Positions 1 to 9,376 of a stretch of 64,000 bases of DNA are shown in pieces (the stretch's first letter is position 1; each line of letters opens with the position of its first letter). Made by a program: the position numbers and the translations under genes. The notes below the pieces were generated by a model that saw only the letters and a program-made list of their open reading frames with translations, was not told where the DNA came from and did not search any database. The DNA is from Sporosarcina sp. ANT_H38 (GTDB lineage Bacteria; Bacillota; Bacilli; Bacillales_A; Planococcaceae), in assembly GCF_008369195.1 (NCBI RefSeq), contig NZ_VOBC01000002.1:310001-374000 (forward strand), in the 5' to 3' direction.

Positions 1-43
1 CCTTCAGCGCTTTTCGGAGCTAAACAAGGCGCTTCCACTTTTT
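1..43. repeat. Partial copy of the dispersed palindromic repeat
   Basis: The first 43 bases (CAGCGCTTTTCGGAGC, then AACAAGGCGCTT) match the right end of the element seen complete at about 52684-52828 and 53388-53521. The left part lies outside the window. It sits downstream of tagA, beyond that gene's terminator. Confidence 0.6.
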
Positions 44-49
44 TGTACA

Positions 50-86
50 CAAAAAGACTTGAACAGATGGGAACTGTTCAAGTCTT
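50..86 (-). terminator. Intrinsic terminator of the wecC-tagA unit
   Basis: A perfect 12-bp stem (AGACTTGAACAG / CTGTTCAAGTCT, 55-66 with 74-85) has a 7-nt loop and is followed on the minus strand by a T run. It lies about 115 nt past the tagA stop. Confidence 0.8.
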
Positions 87-200
87 ATTTGTGGCCAACC
101 AACCGATTTCGATCTGCATGGCGTTAATTATATACAATAAAGAGGAAATTATCCTTACAATTAACTATTCTAGCATCCATTTTGTTGGAATACAAGAGTG

Positions 201-917
201 TCAACCTTGTTTTTGTTTGAAAACTTCAAATAAAAACTTTGGAAGATTCATTTGACGTTTTAGGCGAGTTGGTTCTTTTAATAAACGGTATAACCACTCT
301 GCGCCCATTCGCTGAAATCCGGCTGGAGCACGCTTGACGTTTCCTGCTAGGACGTCGAATGAACCACCAACGCCTTGGTACAGTATTGGATATAGATTGT
401 CCCGCTGTTGTTCAATCCATTGCTCTTGTTTTGGAGAGCCCATGGCAACAAATAGAATTGATGGCTGTGCCTTGTTGATAGCGGCAATGACTTTACTAGG
501 GTCAGATTCATAGCCATCTTGCGTTCCGGCAACGATAAGATCTGGATAGGTTTGTTTAAGTTGTTGTGCAGCCTTTTCGGCAACACCTGGTTTCGCGCCG
601 TAGAGGAAGACAGAGTGCCCCGTTCGTGCGGCTTCCCTTACAACGCGGTCCATCATGTCGATTCCGGTAATGCGAGATGTGATCTTTCCCTTTTTTAGTT
701 TGGACGCAATGATAACGCCAATACCATCTGGGATTTGGAACTCTGCTCTATTAAGGAGCGCTTTTAGTTCCGGGTCTTCTTTTGCTTTCATGAGCTTTTC
801 AGGGTTGATAGCGACGACGAGTGATTTCTTCTTGTCTTCAATGTTGCGGAAGACTTTCGGGATTAACTCGTCGTAGTTTTCGGTATTGACTTGGACGCCT
901 AGAATTACTTCTTTCAT
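201..917 (-). CDS. tagA: WecG/TagA/CpsF family N-acetylmannosaminyltransferase
   Basis: The 238-residue protein has the family layout: an N-terminal glycosyl-acceptor region with the conserved PDGIGV motif (Asp64 is the probable catalytic base), a central FLYGAKPG nucleotide-sugar segment, MGSPKQEQW, and a basic C-terminal tail typical of the membrane-attaching appendage. Known members transfer ManNAc from UDP-ManNAc to GlcNAc-PP-undecaprenol on the inner membrane face, forming the linkage or repeat unit of wall polymers. The start ATG overlaps the wecC stop by 4 bp (ATGA), so the two genes are translationally coupled. The exact sugar (ManNAc or ManNAcA) cannot be read from sequence; the wecC neighbour makes ManNAcA possible. 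Confidence 0.9.
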   Translation of the reverse strand: MKEVILGVQVNTENYDELIPKVFRNIEDKKKSLVVAINPEKLMKAKEDPELKALLNRAEFQIPDGIGVIIASKLKKGKITSRITGIDMMDRVVREAARTGHSVFLYGAKPGVAEKAAQQLKQTYPDLIVAGTQDGYESDPSKVIAAINKAQPSILFVAMGSPKQEQWIEQQRDNLYPILYQGVGGSFDVLAGNVKRAPAGFQRMGAEWLYRLLKEPTRLKRQMNLPKFLFEVFKQKQG

Positions 918-2206
918 AGAGAGGATAATCCCTTGTTTTTGCCGTCGCCTAGCTTAAAGTAACGGAATCCAGCTTGCTCCCACTTATCGCGGTTGAGTGC
1001 GTTTTTCGCATCAAGTACGAGCGGCTTAGTGTCGCCAGTGTTTACTGTTTCTGGATTAAGGTTTTTGAACTCTGTATGATCCGTTGTTAGGATAATCAGG
1101 TCAATCTCTTGAAGCGCTTCGCCTAGTGTTGCTCGTTGTGTTGAGTGCTGCAGTTCTTTTATGTGTGGATCGAAAGATGTAACTGTCATATTCAAGTTTT
1201 GTAGTTCTTTAATGACTTCCGTAGACGGACTTTCGCGTAAATCGTCGACGTCGGCTTTAAATGCAAGACCGAGAACGGCGACTTTACCGTTTTGGATGCC
1301 TTGTTCTTCAAGAAGTTTTTTTGCTTTTTGCGCTGTAAATAACGGCATGCCGTTATTTGTCAGGCGTGATTTCTTAATGATTTCCGAGTGTTCCGGGCTT
1401 AACTCGACAAGGAACCAAGGATCTACTGCGATACAATGTCCACCTACACCAGGTCCTGGCGTATGGATGTTAACACGTGGGTGGAAGTTAGCGAAGCGGA
1501 TGGCTTCCCATATATCGACGTCGATTGTTTCAGCGATTTTTGCGAGTTCATTGGCAAAAGCGATGTTGACGTCGCGGTATGTGTTTTCCATTACTTTTAC
1601 AAGTTCAGCTGTTGTAGCATCCGTTAGGTGGATTTCCCCTTGGACGAATGTTTGGTATAACTCTTTTGTCATCTCAGCGGATTCAAGCGTGATTCCGCCG
1701 ACGATGCGGTCGTTGTTAATGAGTTCTTCGAATATCTTACCCGGTATAACGCGTTCCGGTGAATGTGAAACGAAAAGGTCAACGCCTAGTTCCAGATTTG
1801 ACTTACGAAGTTCTGGCAACATAACGTTTTCTACGGTTTTTGGTGGAACGGTAGATTCGAGAATAACAAGTGCCCCTTTTTTTAAGTAAGGGACGACTGA
1901 CGCTGTCGCTTTACGGATGTACTCTAGGTTTGCCGTGTTGTCAGGGTTGATAGGTGATGGAACGGCAATGATGTAGACATCTGCTTCAACGGGTTGTGTT
2001 GAAACTGTGAACAAACCTTTGTCGATTGCTTCTTCAAGACGCTCTTGAAGTCCGTTCTCTTCTATATGAAGTTGTTTGTTGGCGATCATATTAACTGCTT
2101 TTTCGTTTACATCCATACCGTGTACGCGGACGCCGCTGTTGGCGAACATGACTGCTGTTGGTAGGCCGATGTAGCCTAATCCGATGACGCATATGTTTTT
2201 TTGCAT
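914..2206 (-). CDS. wecC: UDP-N-acetyl-D-mannosamine dehydrogenase
   Basis: The 430-residue protein is a UDP-glucose/GDP-mannose dehydrogenase family member that oxidises a UDP-hexose twice to the uronic acid. The N-terminal Rossmann motif GLGYIGLP is at residues 9-16. The catalytic cysteine lies in GVGGHCIAVDP (Cys258), with the ELVKVMENTYRD lysine segment before it and a C-terminal UDP-binding domain (GLAFKADVDDLRESPS). The motif pattern and the neighbouring TagA favour the WecC (UDP-ManNAc to UDP-ManNAcA) subtype over UDP-glucose dehydrogenase, but substrate is inferred. A UDP-GlcNAc 2-epimerase that could supply the substrate lies at 46653-47774. Confidence 0.88.
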   Translation of the reverse strand: MQKNICVIGLGYIGLPTAVMFANSGVRVHGMDVNEKAVNMIANKQLHIEENGLQERLEEAIDKGLFTVSTQPVEADVYIIAVPSPINPDNTANLEYIRKATASVVPYLKKGALVILESTVPPKTVENVMLPELRKSNLELGVDLFVSHSPERVIPGKIFEELINNDRIVGGITLESAEMTKELYQTFVQGEIHLTDATTAELVKVMENTYRDVNIAFANELAKIAETIDVDIWEAIRFANFHPRVNIHTPGPGVGGHCIAVDPWFLVELSPEHSEIIKKSRLTNNGMPLFTAQKAKKLLEEQGIQNGKVAVLGLAFKADVDDLRESPSTEVIKELQNLNMTVTSFDPHIKELQHSTQRATLGEALQEIDLIILTTDHTEFKNLNPETVNTGDTKPLVLDAKNALNRDKWEQAGFRYFKLGDGKNKGLSSL

Positions 2207-2294
2207 AGTAGTTTTCCTCTTTTCTAGAAGTGCTTATAGGTAGTACTATAGGCGCCGTATACTACTGGCACCGGATACGTTTTAACATTTGTTG

Positions 2295-2322
2295 ATTATA
2301 GCACATTTGGTGTTCGTGTACA
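2295..2322 (-). promoter_or_regulatory. Sigma-A-type promoter of wecC-tagA
   Basis: On the minus strand there is an extended -10 (TGCTATAAT; hexamer at 2295-2300) and a partial -35 (TGTACA, 2317-2322) with a 16-nt spacer. The predicted leader to wecC is about 80 nt and contains an imperfect inverted repeat near 2255-2280. Confidence 0.55.
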
Positions 2323-2351
2323 TATCTTTGAGGGTTAGGCACCTTTAGACA

Positions 2352-3533
2352 TCAGTTGGCGCTTTTGACAGTGATTGGCGTGTGTGTGCCTTGTTTTACT
2401 GTCCGACCCTTGGTGTTTTGTAAGCCGGGGCGGATGATAAGTTCATAGGAACCACCGGGTTGCAAGTTTTTATTTGGGATAATTTCTAGCGTGTTGTTGG
2501 CTTTTTCCTTGAATGTGACCGGGACGGCTACGCCGCCTAATTTAACGAGTTCTATTGTGCGGGACGTTTTTACGTCTTTAAAGTTCATTGGTTGGGTAAA
2601 TTCGACGGTAAAGGTTTTAGTTGTAGGAACATTTTTTAGATTGTCGATTTTCTTGTACTTTTTAGTGTTGAATGAATCGTTTAGGAGCCGCTGATGGATG
2701 TTTATAAGTTCTTTGTTCGGATCAGTTTTGATAGTAGGCTGGATGCCCTTTTCATGGACAAGTAATCCTTTGGGTCCGGTGAAGTGCCCGATCGTCAATT
2801 TGAGTGCTCCACCGTCATCGAATTCGAAAAACGATTGGACAGACCCCTTCCCTTTTGTCGTCTCGCCTACTATTGTAGCAGCTCGCTGATCTATAAGGGA
2901 CGCTGCGACGATTTCAGATGAGGATGCGGAATAGCGATTGACGAGTACGTATGATTGTTTTGGAAATTTCGTTTTGGTTGGAATCGGTTTGATCATTTTA
3001 CTACCTTCTCGTGTTGACAGATAGTAGGCTTCTGTCACTCCTTGGTAAAAGCCGAGGAGCTGTTCGGCGCTTTCAACGTAGCCGCCACCGTTATAACGGA
3101 GATCGACGATAAGTCCGGTTGCCCCCGCTTTTTTAAGCTTCGTCCAGTGTGTTTCGACTTGACTGCCCAGATCCGCGGAGAAGGTTTTAATTTTAATGTA
3201 CCCAATGTTGCCGTAGAGCATGGATGAAGTGATTGGATGCTTTGATGCTGTTGGCGTTTTGGTTATTGCTACATTTTTTTTAGGTAGTGGTGTGTTAAAA
3301 GCGACTGCCGAGAGATATGTACGGTATTCCTCTGCGGGCATGTAGCGCGAGTAATGATCGAGCGAGTCGATGATTTCGTCTACCGTTGTCATCTTGTTCA
3401 GATTTTTTGGGACATCGCCATAGTAGTAGGTATCGACGAAGAACTTGACGTCGTCCAGTGTGCCTGCTTGGGCAATTGGTACAAATAGGAATAGGGCTAT
3501 GATGGTGATGAGTGCTGTTTGGATTTTTTTCAA
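2352..3533 (-). CDS. Secreted S41-family (C-terminal processing type) serine peptidase with Ig-like tail
   Basis: The 393-residue protein starts with TTG (residues MKKIQTALIT), preceded by AAGGGG at a 9-nt spacing. It has a signal peptide ending near residue 23 (AQA). The S41 core begins near residue 105. The Ser/Lys dyad motifs are YSASSSEIVAA (about 201-211) and TKGKGSVQ (about 226-233). No PDZ domain is visible between the helical N-terminus and the core. The last 85 or so residues (from FTVEFTQPMNF) look like a bacterial Ig-like (SbsA/Big_5) domain, common in exported surface proteins. It is probably a wall-associated peptidase; substrate unknown. It lies next to an SLH protein but is separately spaced. 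Confidence 0.85.
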   Translation of the reverse strand: MKKIQTALITIIALFLFVPIAQAGTLDDVKFFVDTYYYGDVPKNLNKMTTVDEIIDSLDHYSRYMPAEEYRTYLSAVAFNTPLPKKNVAITKTPTASKHPITSSMLYGNIGYIKIKTFSADLGSQVETHWTKLKKAGATGLIVDLRYNGGGYVESAEQLLGFYQGVTEAYYLSTREGSKMIKPIPTKTKFPKQSYVLVNRYSASSSEIVAASLIDQRAATIVGETTKGKGSVQSFFEFDDGGALKLTIGHFTGPKGLLVHEKGIQPTIKTDPNKELINIHQRLLNDSFNTKKYKKIDNLKNVPTTKTFTVEFTQPMNFKDVKTSRTIELVKLGGVAVPVTFKEKANNTLEIIPNKNLQPGGSYELIIRPGLQNTKGRTVKQGTHTPITVKSAN

Positions 3534-3657
3534 TGGGCGGTTCCCCTTTCGTGAGTTTGTCAGTCTCTTTGTATTATAGACTATACCCAGTTTTAGCGTT
3601 GTGAAGACGCTTTGTTGAGAATAAGGTTGCTTGTGTTTGGGTGAAGCGTTGTCTTGT

Positions 3658-4731
3658 TTATTTACTCACATAAAGATGGACCCAGTACGTTTTACCTTTG
3701 GCGTCAGTTGCATAGCCGGAGCCGATTTGTGTGAACTTGTTGTTTTCGATATTGGCACGATGATTTGGAGAGGTCACCCATTCTTTGACGACGGATTCAG
3801 GTGCGATGTAGCCTCTTGCCATGTTTTCACCGTATGCGGTCCATTTGTAGTTTAATGTGTTGAGCATTTTATCGATAGTGCCGTAAGTTGGTGATTTGTG
3901 ATTGAAGTAGTTATTGTTCGCCATGTCTTGTGCTTTTGCTTTGGCGATAGCAGAAAGGTCCGTGTCGTGAATGAGTTCTTTTATGCCAAGCTGTTTGCGC
4001 TTTTCATTGATAAGATCAATGGTTTTTAAGGCGTTGTCTAGATCGTTGATGACGGGTGGCATTGGATCAGGTTTGGATTTGTCCATATACATACGACGGG
4101 CTTTGTCATAATAGATGACGCCTTTTTCACGCTCGAGGTCAAACTTCGTTGTGCGGTCGATGAATGCTGCCATATGCGCGCGGGATACGATGTCGTTCGG
4201 CTTATACATGCCACCTGGCAGTGTTGTTGTGATGCCGAGTTCGGCAAGTGTCGTGATGTAACCATAGTTTTGGTTGAGCTTGATGACGTCCTGGAATTTG
4301 ATGAGGTCATTGTCGTCGACGGTTATTTTATAGCCGAGTGTGAGTATTTTAGCCATTTGCGCACGGGTGAGTGGCTCGTTTGGGTGGAATTTTTCCCCGT
4401 CGGTGAAGATGCCAAGTTCAGTAAGTGCGCGAATATGGTCATATGCACCGTGAGCCGGGCTGACGTCTTGGAAACTCGGTTTAAATGTCGCCGTTGGTTT
4501 GGCATTGATGGCCAGTGCGACGACTTTTGCAGCTTGCGCCCGGGTGACGGGTTCATTCAGACGATAGGTTCCGTCTGGGTAACCGTTAATAAGGCCGCGG
4601 CTTGAGATGGTGTCGATAGCAATTTGCGCCCAATGTGTGGGCGGCACATCTGTGAATGTGGCTGCTTGTATTGGTTGGGCAGTGAGTATTAGGGTTGCTG
4701 TGAGAATCGTTGTAGGGAACCATTTTTTCAT
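3658..4731 (-). CDS. Surface protein: three SLH domains plus CAP (SCP/YkwD-like) domain
   Basis: The 357-residue protein has a signal peptide (residues 1-23). Three S-layer-homology repeats follow at about 25-75, 85-130 and 143-192; each ends in a degenerate TRAQAAK/TRAQMAK/SRAHMAA motif. A C-terminal CAP domain spans about 230-357, with the family signatures FNHKSP, YGENMARG and SPNHRANI. SLH domains bind (usually pyruvylated) ManNAc-containing wall polymer, consistent with wecC-tagA nearby. CAP domains of this type are extracellular with unknown activity; B. subtilis YkwD is the nearest known type. The ATG start has AAGGAGG upstream. Confidence 0.92.
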   Translation of the reverse strand: MKKWFPTTILTATLILTAQPIQAATFTDVPPTHWAQIAIDTISSRGLINGYPDGTYRLNEPVTRAQAAKVVALAINAKPTATFKPSFQDVSPAHGAYDHIRALTELGIFTDGEKFHPNEPLTRAQMAKILTLGYKITVDDNDLIKFQDVIKLNQNYGYITTLAELGITTTLPGGMYKPNDIVSRAHMAAFIDRTTKFDLEREKGVIYYDKARRMYMDKSKPDPMPPVINDLDNALKTIDLINEKRKQLGIKELIHDTDLSAIAKAKAQDMANNNYFNHKSPTYGTIDKMLNTLNYKWTAYGENMARGYIAPESVVKEWVTSPNHRANIENNKFTQIGSGYATDAKGKTYWVHLYVSK

Positions 4732-4830
4732 AATGGGTTTCCTCCTTTTCTATGATTATACTACTTTTGCGGGTTGAGGCGTTGTTTAATTGAGTGAAAA
4801 TTTTGCACAGTTATAGGGTTACGTTTTTCA

Positions 4831-6027
4831 TTATACTAACGGCGGGTCTGGAACGATGTGACGTTCGTTATTACGCCAATTGGTTAGCCAGTTTTCTAGC
4901 CGGTCCATGGCGACTTCTAGTTGGTCGAAGGCGTAAGCGTATGAAATTCGGATGTAGCCTTCGCCAAATGCTGTGAATGCCGTGCCCGGGACGACTGCGA
5001 CTTGCGCTTCGTTGAGTAGTATGTGGGCGAATTGTTCTGCTGGTTGGTTGAACTCTTTAATAGAAGGAAAGATGTAAAATGCGCCATTCGGCTTGACGGT
5101 TGGAAGCTGCATGTTGGTGAGTCGCATGTACATGTAGTTGCGTCTTCGGATATATTCTGGGTTCATGGCCGCGGGTGTGTGCTGGCATTCGGTTAGCGCG
5201 CAGATGGCTGCGTGTTGAGATGGGACGCTTGCACAAATGGTGTTATAGGCATGCACTTTGACGGCTTGTTGTATCCACTTATCGGCTGCGAGTAGAAAGC
5301 CGATGCGCCAGCCGGTCATGGAATGAGATTTTGACAGGCCATGGATAAGGAATAGTTTGTCTTTAAGGCCGGGGTATTGGGCGAATGAGCGGTGCTCCCC
5401 TTCGAAGATGTTTTCGCTATAGATTTCATCTGAGATGATGAAGATGTCGTGTTTGGCAAGTGTTGCGGCAAGTGCGTCCATCGTGTGCGGCGGGATGGTG
5501 ACACCGGTCGGATTGGATGGGTAGTTGAAAACGATTGCTTTTGTTTTTGGTGTGATGAGTTCGGCGAGTTTGACCGGATCTGGGATGAAGGCGGTTGGTG
5601 TTGTGTCGAGATAGATGGGGGTTGCGCCAGCGAGTGTGATGAGCGGTTCGTAACCCGTGTAAATCGGAACGGGTATGATAACCTCGTCTCCCTCTTCGAG
5701 AATTGTTCGGAATACGGTGTCCATTGCTTCGCTTGCGCCGGTTGTGATGATGATTTCGGTTTGTGGGTTGTAGTTGAAACCGTATTTAGTGGTGAAGAAG
5801 GTGGCTACGGCTTGCCGGAGTTCAAGGAGACCGGCGTTATGTGAGTAGGCAGTTTTATCGTCCGCGATTGCTTTGTGGGCGGCTTCTTTAATGCGTTCGG
5901 GTGTTGGGAAATCGGGTTGCCCGATGGTCAGATTGATGGCATCAGGGTAATTTATGAGCTGATTTGATATTTTACGGATGCCAGACGGTTCGATTTGTTG
6001 GACGCGCGGGTTGACGGTGAGTGACAT
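4831..6027 (-). CDS. patA: PatA-type class I/II aminotransferase (probable N-acetyl-LL-diaminopimelate aminotransferase)
   Basis: The 398-residue pyridoxal-phosphate enzyme starts at the ATG for MSLTVNPRVQ, 8 nt after AAGGGGGA; the longer open frame to 6138 lacks a ribosome site. Fold-type I signatures are visible: NYPSNPTG (about 168-175), SDEIYS (about 199-204) and the lysine in GLSKSHSMTGWRIGF (Lys233). B. subtilis PatA, of similar length, acts in lysine/diaminopimelate synthesis. The close relationship of class I aminotransferases means aspartate or aromatic aminotransferase activity cannot be excluded. It stands alone between terminators. Confidence 0.82.
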   Translation of the reverse strand: MSLTVNPRVQQIEPSGIRKISNQLINYPDAINLTIGQPDFPTPERIKEAAHKAIADDKTAYSHNAGLLELRQAVATFFTTKYGFNYNPQTEIIITTGASEAMDTVFRTILEEGDEVIIPVPIYTGYEPLITLAGATPIYLDTTPTAFIPDPVKLAELITPKTKAIVFNYPSNPTGVTIPPHTMDALAATLAKHDIFIISDEIYSENIFEGEHRSFAQYPGLKDKLFLIHGLSKSHSMTGWRIGFLLAADKWIQQAVKVHAYNTICASVPSQHAAICALTECQHTPAAMNPEYIRRRNYMYMRLTNMQLPTVKPNGAFYIFPSIKEFNQPAEQFAHILLNEAQVAVVPGTAFTAFGEGYIRISYAYAFDQLEVAMDRLENWLTNWRNNERHIVPDPPLV

Positions 6028-6127
6028 AGTGGTTCCCCCTTTTTGACTGGTGGGTAGTAGTATATGCGGGTGTGGGGGTGAGTTGAACTTTATTGGGAGT
6101 CCCTTTTCCAAAACAGTTTTTGGGTTA

Positions 6128-6165
6128 AAAAAACACACCGTCCGATTGCCCGGACGGTGTGTTTT
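6128..6165 (-). terminator. Intrinsic terminator of brnQ-amidohydrolase unit
   Basis: A 12-bp perfect stem (ACACACCGTCCG / CGGACGGTGTGT, 6133-6162) with a 6-nt loop is followed on the minus strand by TTTTTT. It lies 40 nt past the stop at 6203. Confidence 0.88.
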
Positions 6166-6202
6166 ATGGTGTTTGTTTATTCAACGTAACAGATCTAGTC
6201 AA

Positions 6203-7804
6203 TTAGTTTTTATTGGAGTAGACTAAGCGACCACCTAGATAGGTGTTTTCTACTTTCACTTGGGCGATTTTTTCTGCTGGGACTTCGAGAATGTCTTGGT
6301 CAAGGACGATGAAGTCAGCGTGGTAGCCAACTTTTAATTGGCCTACGTCTGGAATGCGTGTTACTTCTTGCGCGCAGCGCGTATACAGTTCAATTGCTGT
6401 CTCGATACTGACGCGCTCGCTTTGGCCAGTATCGGCACCGTTATAAGCGATTCGTGTGACGGCGGATTGGATACCGGCAAATGGATCGACGGGATCGGCC
6501 CAAGCTGTTGCCGGCGCATCTGAAGAAAAGGCGACTTGAATGCCTGCTTCGAGCATTGTTTTGACTGGATAGGTCGTTTTCGTCCGCTCAATGCCTAGAT
6601 TGTTGTGATAACTTTCTATTTCCGCGTATAGAAACACTGGTTGCGGAACGAAAGCGAATCCTTTTTTTGCTGCAATTTCAAGAGCATGTTTTGTTGGCAT
6701 TGCTGCATGTTCGATTCGGACGGATGGTGCACCTTCAATCCAGTTGTCGACATCGGCGAATGTGTTGACGATCTGGTCGATTGCCTGTTCACCCATTGCG
6801 TGGACGACAACTTGAATCCCGTGTTCTTTTGCCATTTTGGCTGCCGCCAATAATTCTTCGCTTGAGGTCGTCGAAATCCCTTGGTTGTCATCATCCCCAC
6901 TAAAAGATGGGTTGACCCATGCGGTACGGCCGGAAACGCTACCGTCTGCGAATAATTTAATGCCGCCAATGTGAGTTGGTTTTGTGCGGTCTGTATTTTC
7001 TTTATTCAATATCGGCGACTTTTCTAAGTCCTCCCACATGTAGTAAAGAACAGTACGGTGTTCAAGCCCTCTTTTGCGTGCTTCCTCATACAGTTCCATA
7101 TAGTCGATTGGAGCTACGCGTGCCATCAAATCAGTAATTGCTGTAATCCCGCGTTTGAATAAAAATGGCGTCAGCTCGGCGAGACGTTCTGCGTTTTCTT
7201 CAATCGAGAGAACTGGCATTTTTTGTATCACTAAGTCTTTTGCATTTTCACGCAGGATACCAGTAGGTTCACCGTGTTCATCATGATCTATTTCCCCGCC
7301 ACGAGGATTTGGCGTATCTTTTGTAATGCCTGCGAGTTCAAGCGCTTTGCTATTGACGGCAATTATATGACCACATGTACGTGTAATGATGACTGGTGAG
7401 TCTGTTACGGCTTTATCCAAATCATGGCGCATCGGCGAACGGCCATCCGCCAGTTTCCCTTCGTCATAGCCCCAACCTTCAATCCATTCTCCAGCTTGCT
7501 GCGTTGCCCGTTGCTTTTGGACTTCTACAATCATTTCTTCAATCGAGTTAACGAGTGGTGCCGTACAAGCGATTTGTTTTGCTGAGTTGGCAAGGTAAAG
7601 CGGATGCAAATGCGCATCCACGAATCCAGGAATGACGCGATGGCCATTTAAATTGACCCGCTCTCCTTCGAATGATTCACTTTTTTCGTCGTCTCCAACC
7701 CATTCAATACGTCCATTTTCAACAACCATTGCTTCTGCATTTGGCTGTTCAGGGTTCGACGTGAAAATTCGACCGTTATGGTAAATAATTCTATGATTAG
7801 TCAT
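6203..7804 (-). CDS. YtcJ-like metal-dependent amidohydrolase
   Basis: The 533-residue protein belongs to the amidohydrolase_3 family. The PGFVDAHLHP motif near residue 60 supplies the first two metal-binding histidines. A helix-rich central part follows, then VVHAMGEQAID (third histidine), RIEHA (fourth) and FSSDAPA with the catalytic aspartate near residue 450. The start at MTNHRIIYHNG follows GAGGGG at about 8 nt; the upstream in-frame ATG at 7822 overlaps that site. It lies 40 bp downstream of brnQ and upstream of a terminator, so the two are probably co-transcribed. Substrate is unknown; family members hydrolyse amides, carbamates or cyclic ureides. The brnQ linkage hints at an N-acyl or peptide-like amino-acid derivative. 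Confidence 0.85.
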   Translation of the reverse strand: MTNHRIIYHNGRIFTSNPEQPNAEAMVVENGRIEWVGDDEKSESFEGERVNLNGHRVIPGFVDAHLHPLYLANSAKQIACTAPLVNSIEEMIVEVQKQRATQQAGEWIEGWGYDEGKLADGRSPMRHDLDKAVTDSPVIITRTCGHIIAVNSKALELAGITKDTPNPRGGEIDHDEHGEPTGILRENAKDLVIQKMPVLSIEENAERLAELTPFLFKRGITAITDLMARVAPIDYMELYEEARKRGLEHRTVLYYMWEDLEKSPILNKENTDRTKPTHIGGIKLFADGSVSGRTAWVNPSFSGDDDNQGISTTSSEELLAAAKMAKEHGIQVVVHAMGEQAIDQIVNTFADVDNWIEGAPSVRIEHAAMPTKHALEIAAKKGFAFVPQPVFLYAEIESYHNNLGIERTKTTYPVKTMLEAGIQVAFSSDAPATAWADPVDPFAGIQSAVTRIAYNGADTGQSERVSIETAIELYTRCAQEVTRIPDVGQLKVGYHADFIVLDQDILEVPAEKIAQVKVENTYLGGRLVYSNKN

Positions 7805-7844
7805 GTTGCATTCCCCTCTCACATCTGTTCTCTAGTTGTCGATT

Positions 7845-9149
7845 TCAAAATATTGGTTCGTCTTGTTTTGTAGGATTGAATAATTTATACATAATTAGCC
7901 CGACTACAAAACCGAAGACAGCTGGTACGAGCCAAGCAAATCCATTTCCGCTAAATGGCAATATACTGATTGCCCTTTCTATAAATGGGATGTTTACGCC
8001 AATTGAGCTCATTGTTTCAAAGAAGCTGATGATAAATGTTAGTAATATGGCTCCTTGATAGCCCCCTGGATTTGGAACGAACTTTTGGAAAACCCCTAAC
8101 AGTACCAAGACAATCGCTACTGGATACAACGCAGTGAAAATTGGCATTGCGTAGTCAACGATTTTCTCTACACCAAGTGAACCAACAGCCGTGCCCATTA
8201 CACAAATGACGAGTACCCACATCCGATAGCTAATTTTATCCCTTGATAGTTTGTTCAAAAAGTCTGCAATGACGGCCGCTACCCCGATTGTAGATGTCAA
8301 ACAAGCAAGTGCAATCGCAACCGCCAGCGCGATCGATCCAAAATCTCCAAATAACGTTTTGACAATTTCCGAAACGAGCATCGTACTTTCGATTCCTTCA
8401 GGAAAAATCCCACTGCCGCCCGCTCCGATGAATAATAGACCGCCATAGACAATCGCCAGGCCTACTCCGGCAATTAACGTTCCCGTCAATGCCATTTTTC
8501 GTACTTGTGCTCCTTTATAGCCATAGCCAACAATTGCTGCGATGAAAATTGGTGCACATAAAATACCGGTAATGACATCGCCAGTTTGATAGGCACTTAA
8601 AAATGCGTCAGAAAATGGAGCCTTGGCGCCCGTCGCGATTGGTGTGCCGATTGGGAAGAAAATCCCTTTCCCGATAATGAACAATAGGATAATAACGAGT
8701 ACGGGTGTCAGATATTTCCCGATTTTGTCCATTACATTTGACTTATCCATTGCAAAATAGAAACAGACTGCAAAGAAGATAATAATGGTAGCGATTGGTG
8801 GTACTGAAGGAAATAGAATTCCAATACCCAACTCATGCGTAGTTGCCGCCATACGCGGAATTGTAACGAACATCCCAATTCCCACCATGAGCAACAGATT
8901 GAAAACAGCGTAAAACCAAGGACTAATCGGCCTCGTTAAATCTTCAAATTTCCCGCCTACATTTAAAATCGCGATAACTGCAAGCAACGGTAAAACGATT
9001 CCCGTAATCGAAAAGCCGATTAGTGCCGGTATCCACTCCGTTCCCGTTAGATGCCCGATTGAAGGTGGAAATATTAGATTCCCAGCGCCAAAATATAATG
9101 CAAACAAAGCAAACCCCAAAATCAAGCTATGTTGAAACGTTTTCCCCAT
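7845..9149 (-). CDS. brnQ: BrnQ branched-chain amino acid:cation symporter
   Basis: The 434-residue, about 12-helix membrane protein has the hallmark N-terminus ALYFGAGNLIFPPSIG (residues 18-33), the LCS/BrnQ family signature. It imports Leu, Ile and Val with Na+ or H+ in known members. The start ATG is preceded by AAAGGGGAT. A terminator lies upstream, between it and the sigma-54-type regulator, so brnQ must have its own promoter in 9150-9285. I searched that interval for a -24/-12 element with correct spacing and found none. Confidence 0.93.
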   Translation of the reverse strand: MGKTFQHSLILGFALFALYFGAGNLIFPPSIGHLTGTEWIPALIGFSITGIVLPLLAVIAILNVGGKFEDLTRPISPWFYAVFNLLLMVGIGMFVTIPRMAATTHELGIGILFPSVPPIATIIIFFAVCFYFAMDKSNVMDKIGKYLTPVLVIILLFIIGKGIFFPIGTPIATGAKAPFSDAFLSAYQTGDVITGILCAPIFIAAIVGYGYKGAQVRKMALTGTLIAGVGLAIVYGGLLFIGAGGSGIFPEGIESTMLVSEIVKTLFGDFGSIALAVAIALACLTSTIGVAAVIADFLNKLSRDKISYRMWVLVICVMGTAVGSLGVEKIVDYAMPIFTALYPVAIVLVLLGVFQKFVPNPGGYQGAILLTFIISFFETMSSIGVNIPFIERAISILPFSGNGFAWLVPAVFGFVVGLIMYKLFNPTKQDEPIF

Positions 9150-9285
9150 TCTATTTACATCCCCTTTGTTGTAATAGCATTCTTTGCAACCGTTTTCATT
9201 TCCAGCAATATAAATGATTCATTCCCTATATCACTGAAACTTTTCTATCGTCTGTAAATTTAACTATAAACAATGAATGGGCAAT

Positions 9286-9316
9286 AAAAAAAGAGGGGAA
9301 TATTTTTCCCCTCCAA
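9286..9316 (-). terminator. Intrinsic terminator of the sigma-54-type regulator gene
   Basis: The stem GAGGGGAA / TTCCCCTC (about 9293-9313) is followed on the minus strand by TTTTTTTATTG. It separates the regulator from brnQ. Confidence 0.75.
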
Positions 9317-9376
9317 AGTAAAAATATTTTTCCCCACAACAATTGGAAATAGAGCCTTACCGATTTACGTTTCAAC

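Noticed and set aside
1161..1889. Plus-strand frame of 242 codons opposite wecC
   Set aside because: It is a shadow of wecC, which carries all family motifs, and lacks a ribosome site.
9150..9285. Sigma-54 promoter (-24/-12) before brnQ
   Set aside because: The nearest GG and GC pairs are 16 nt apart instead of 12.
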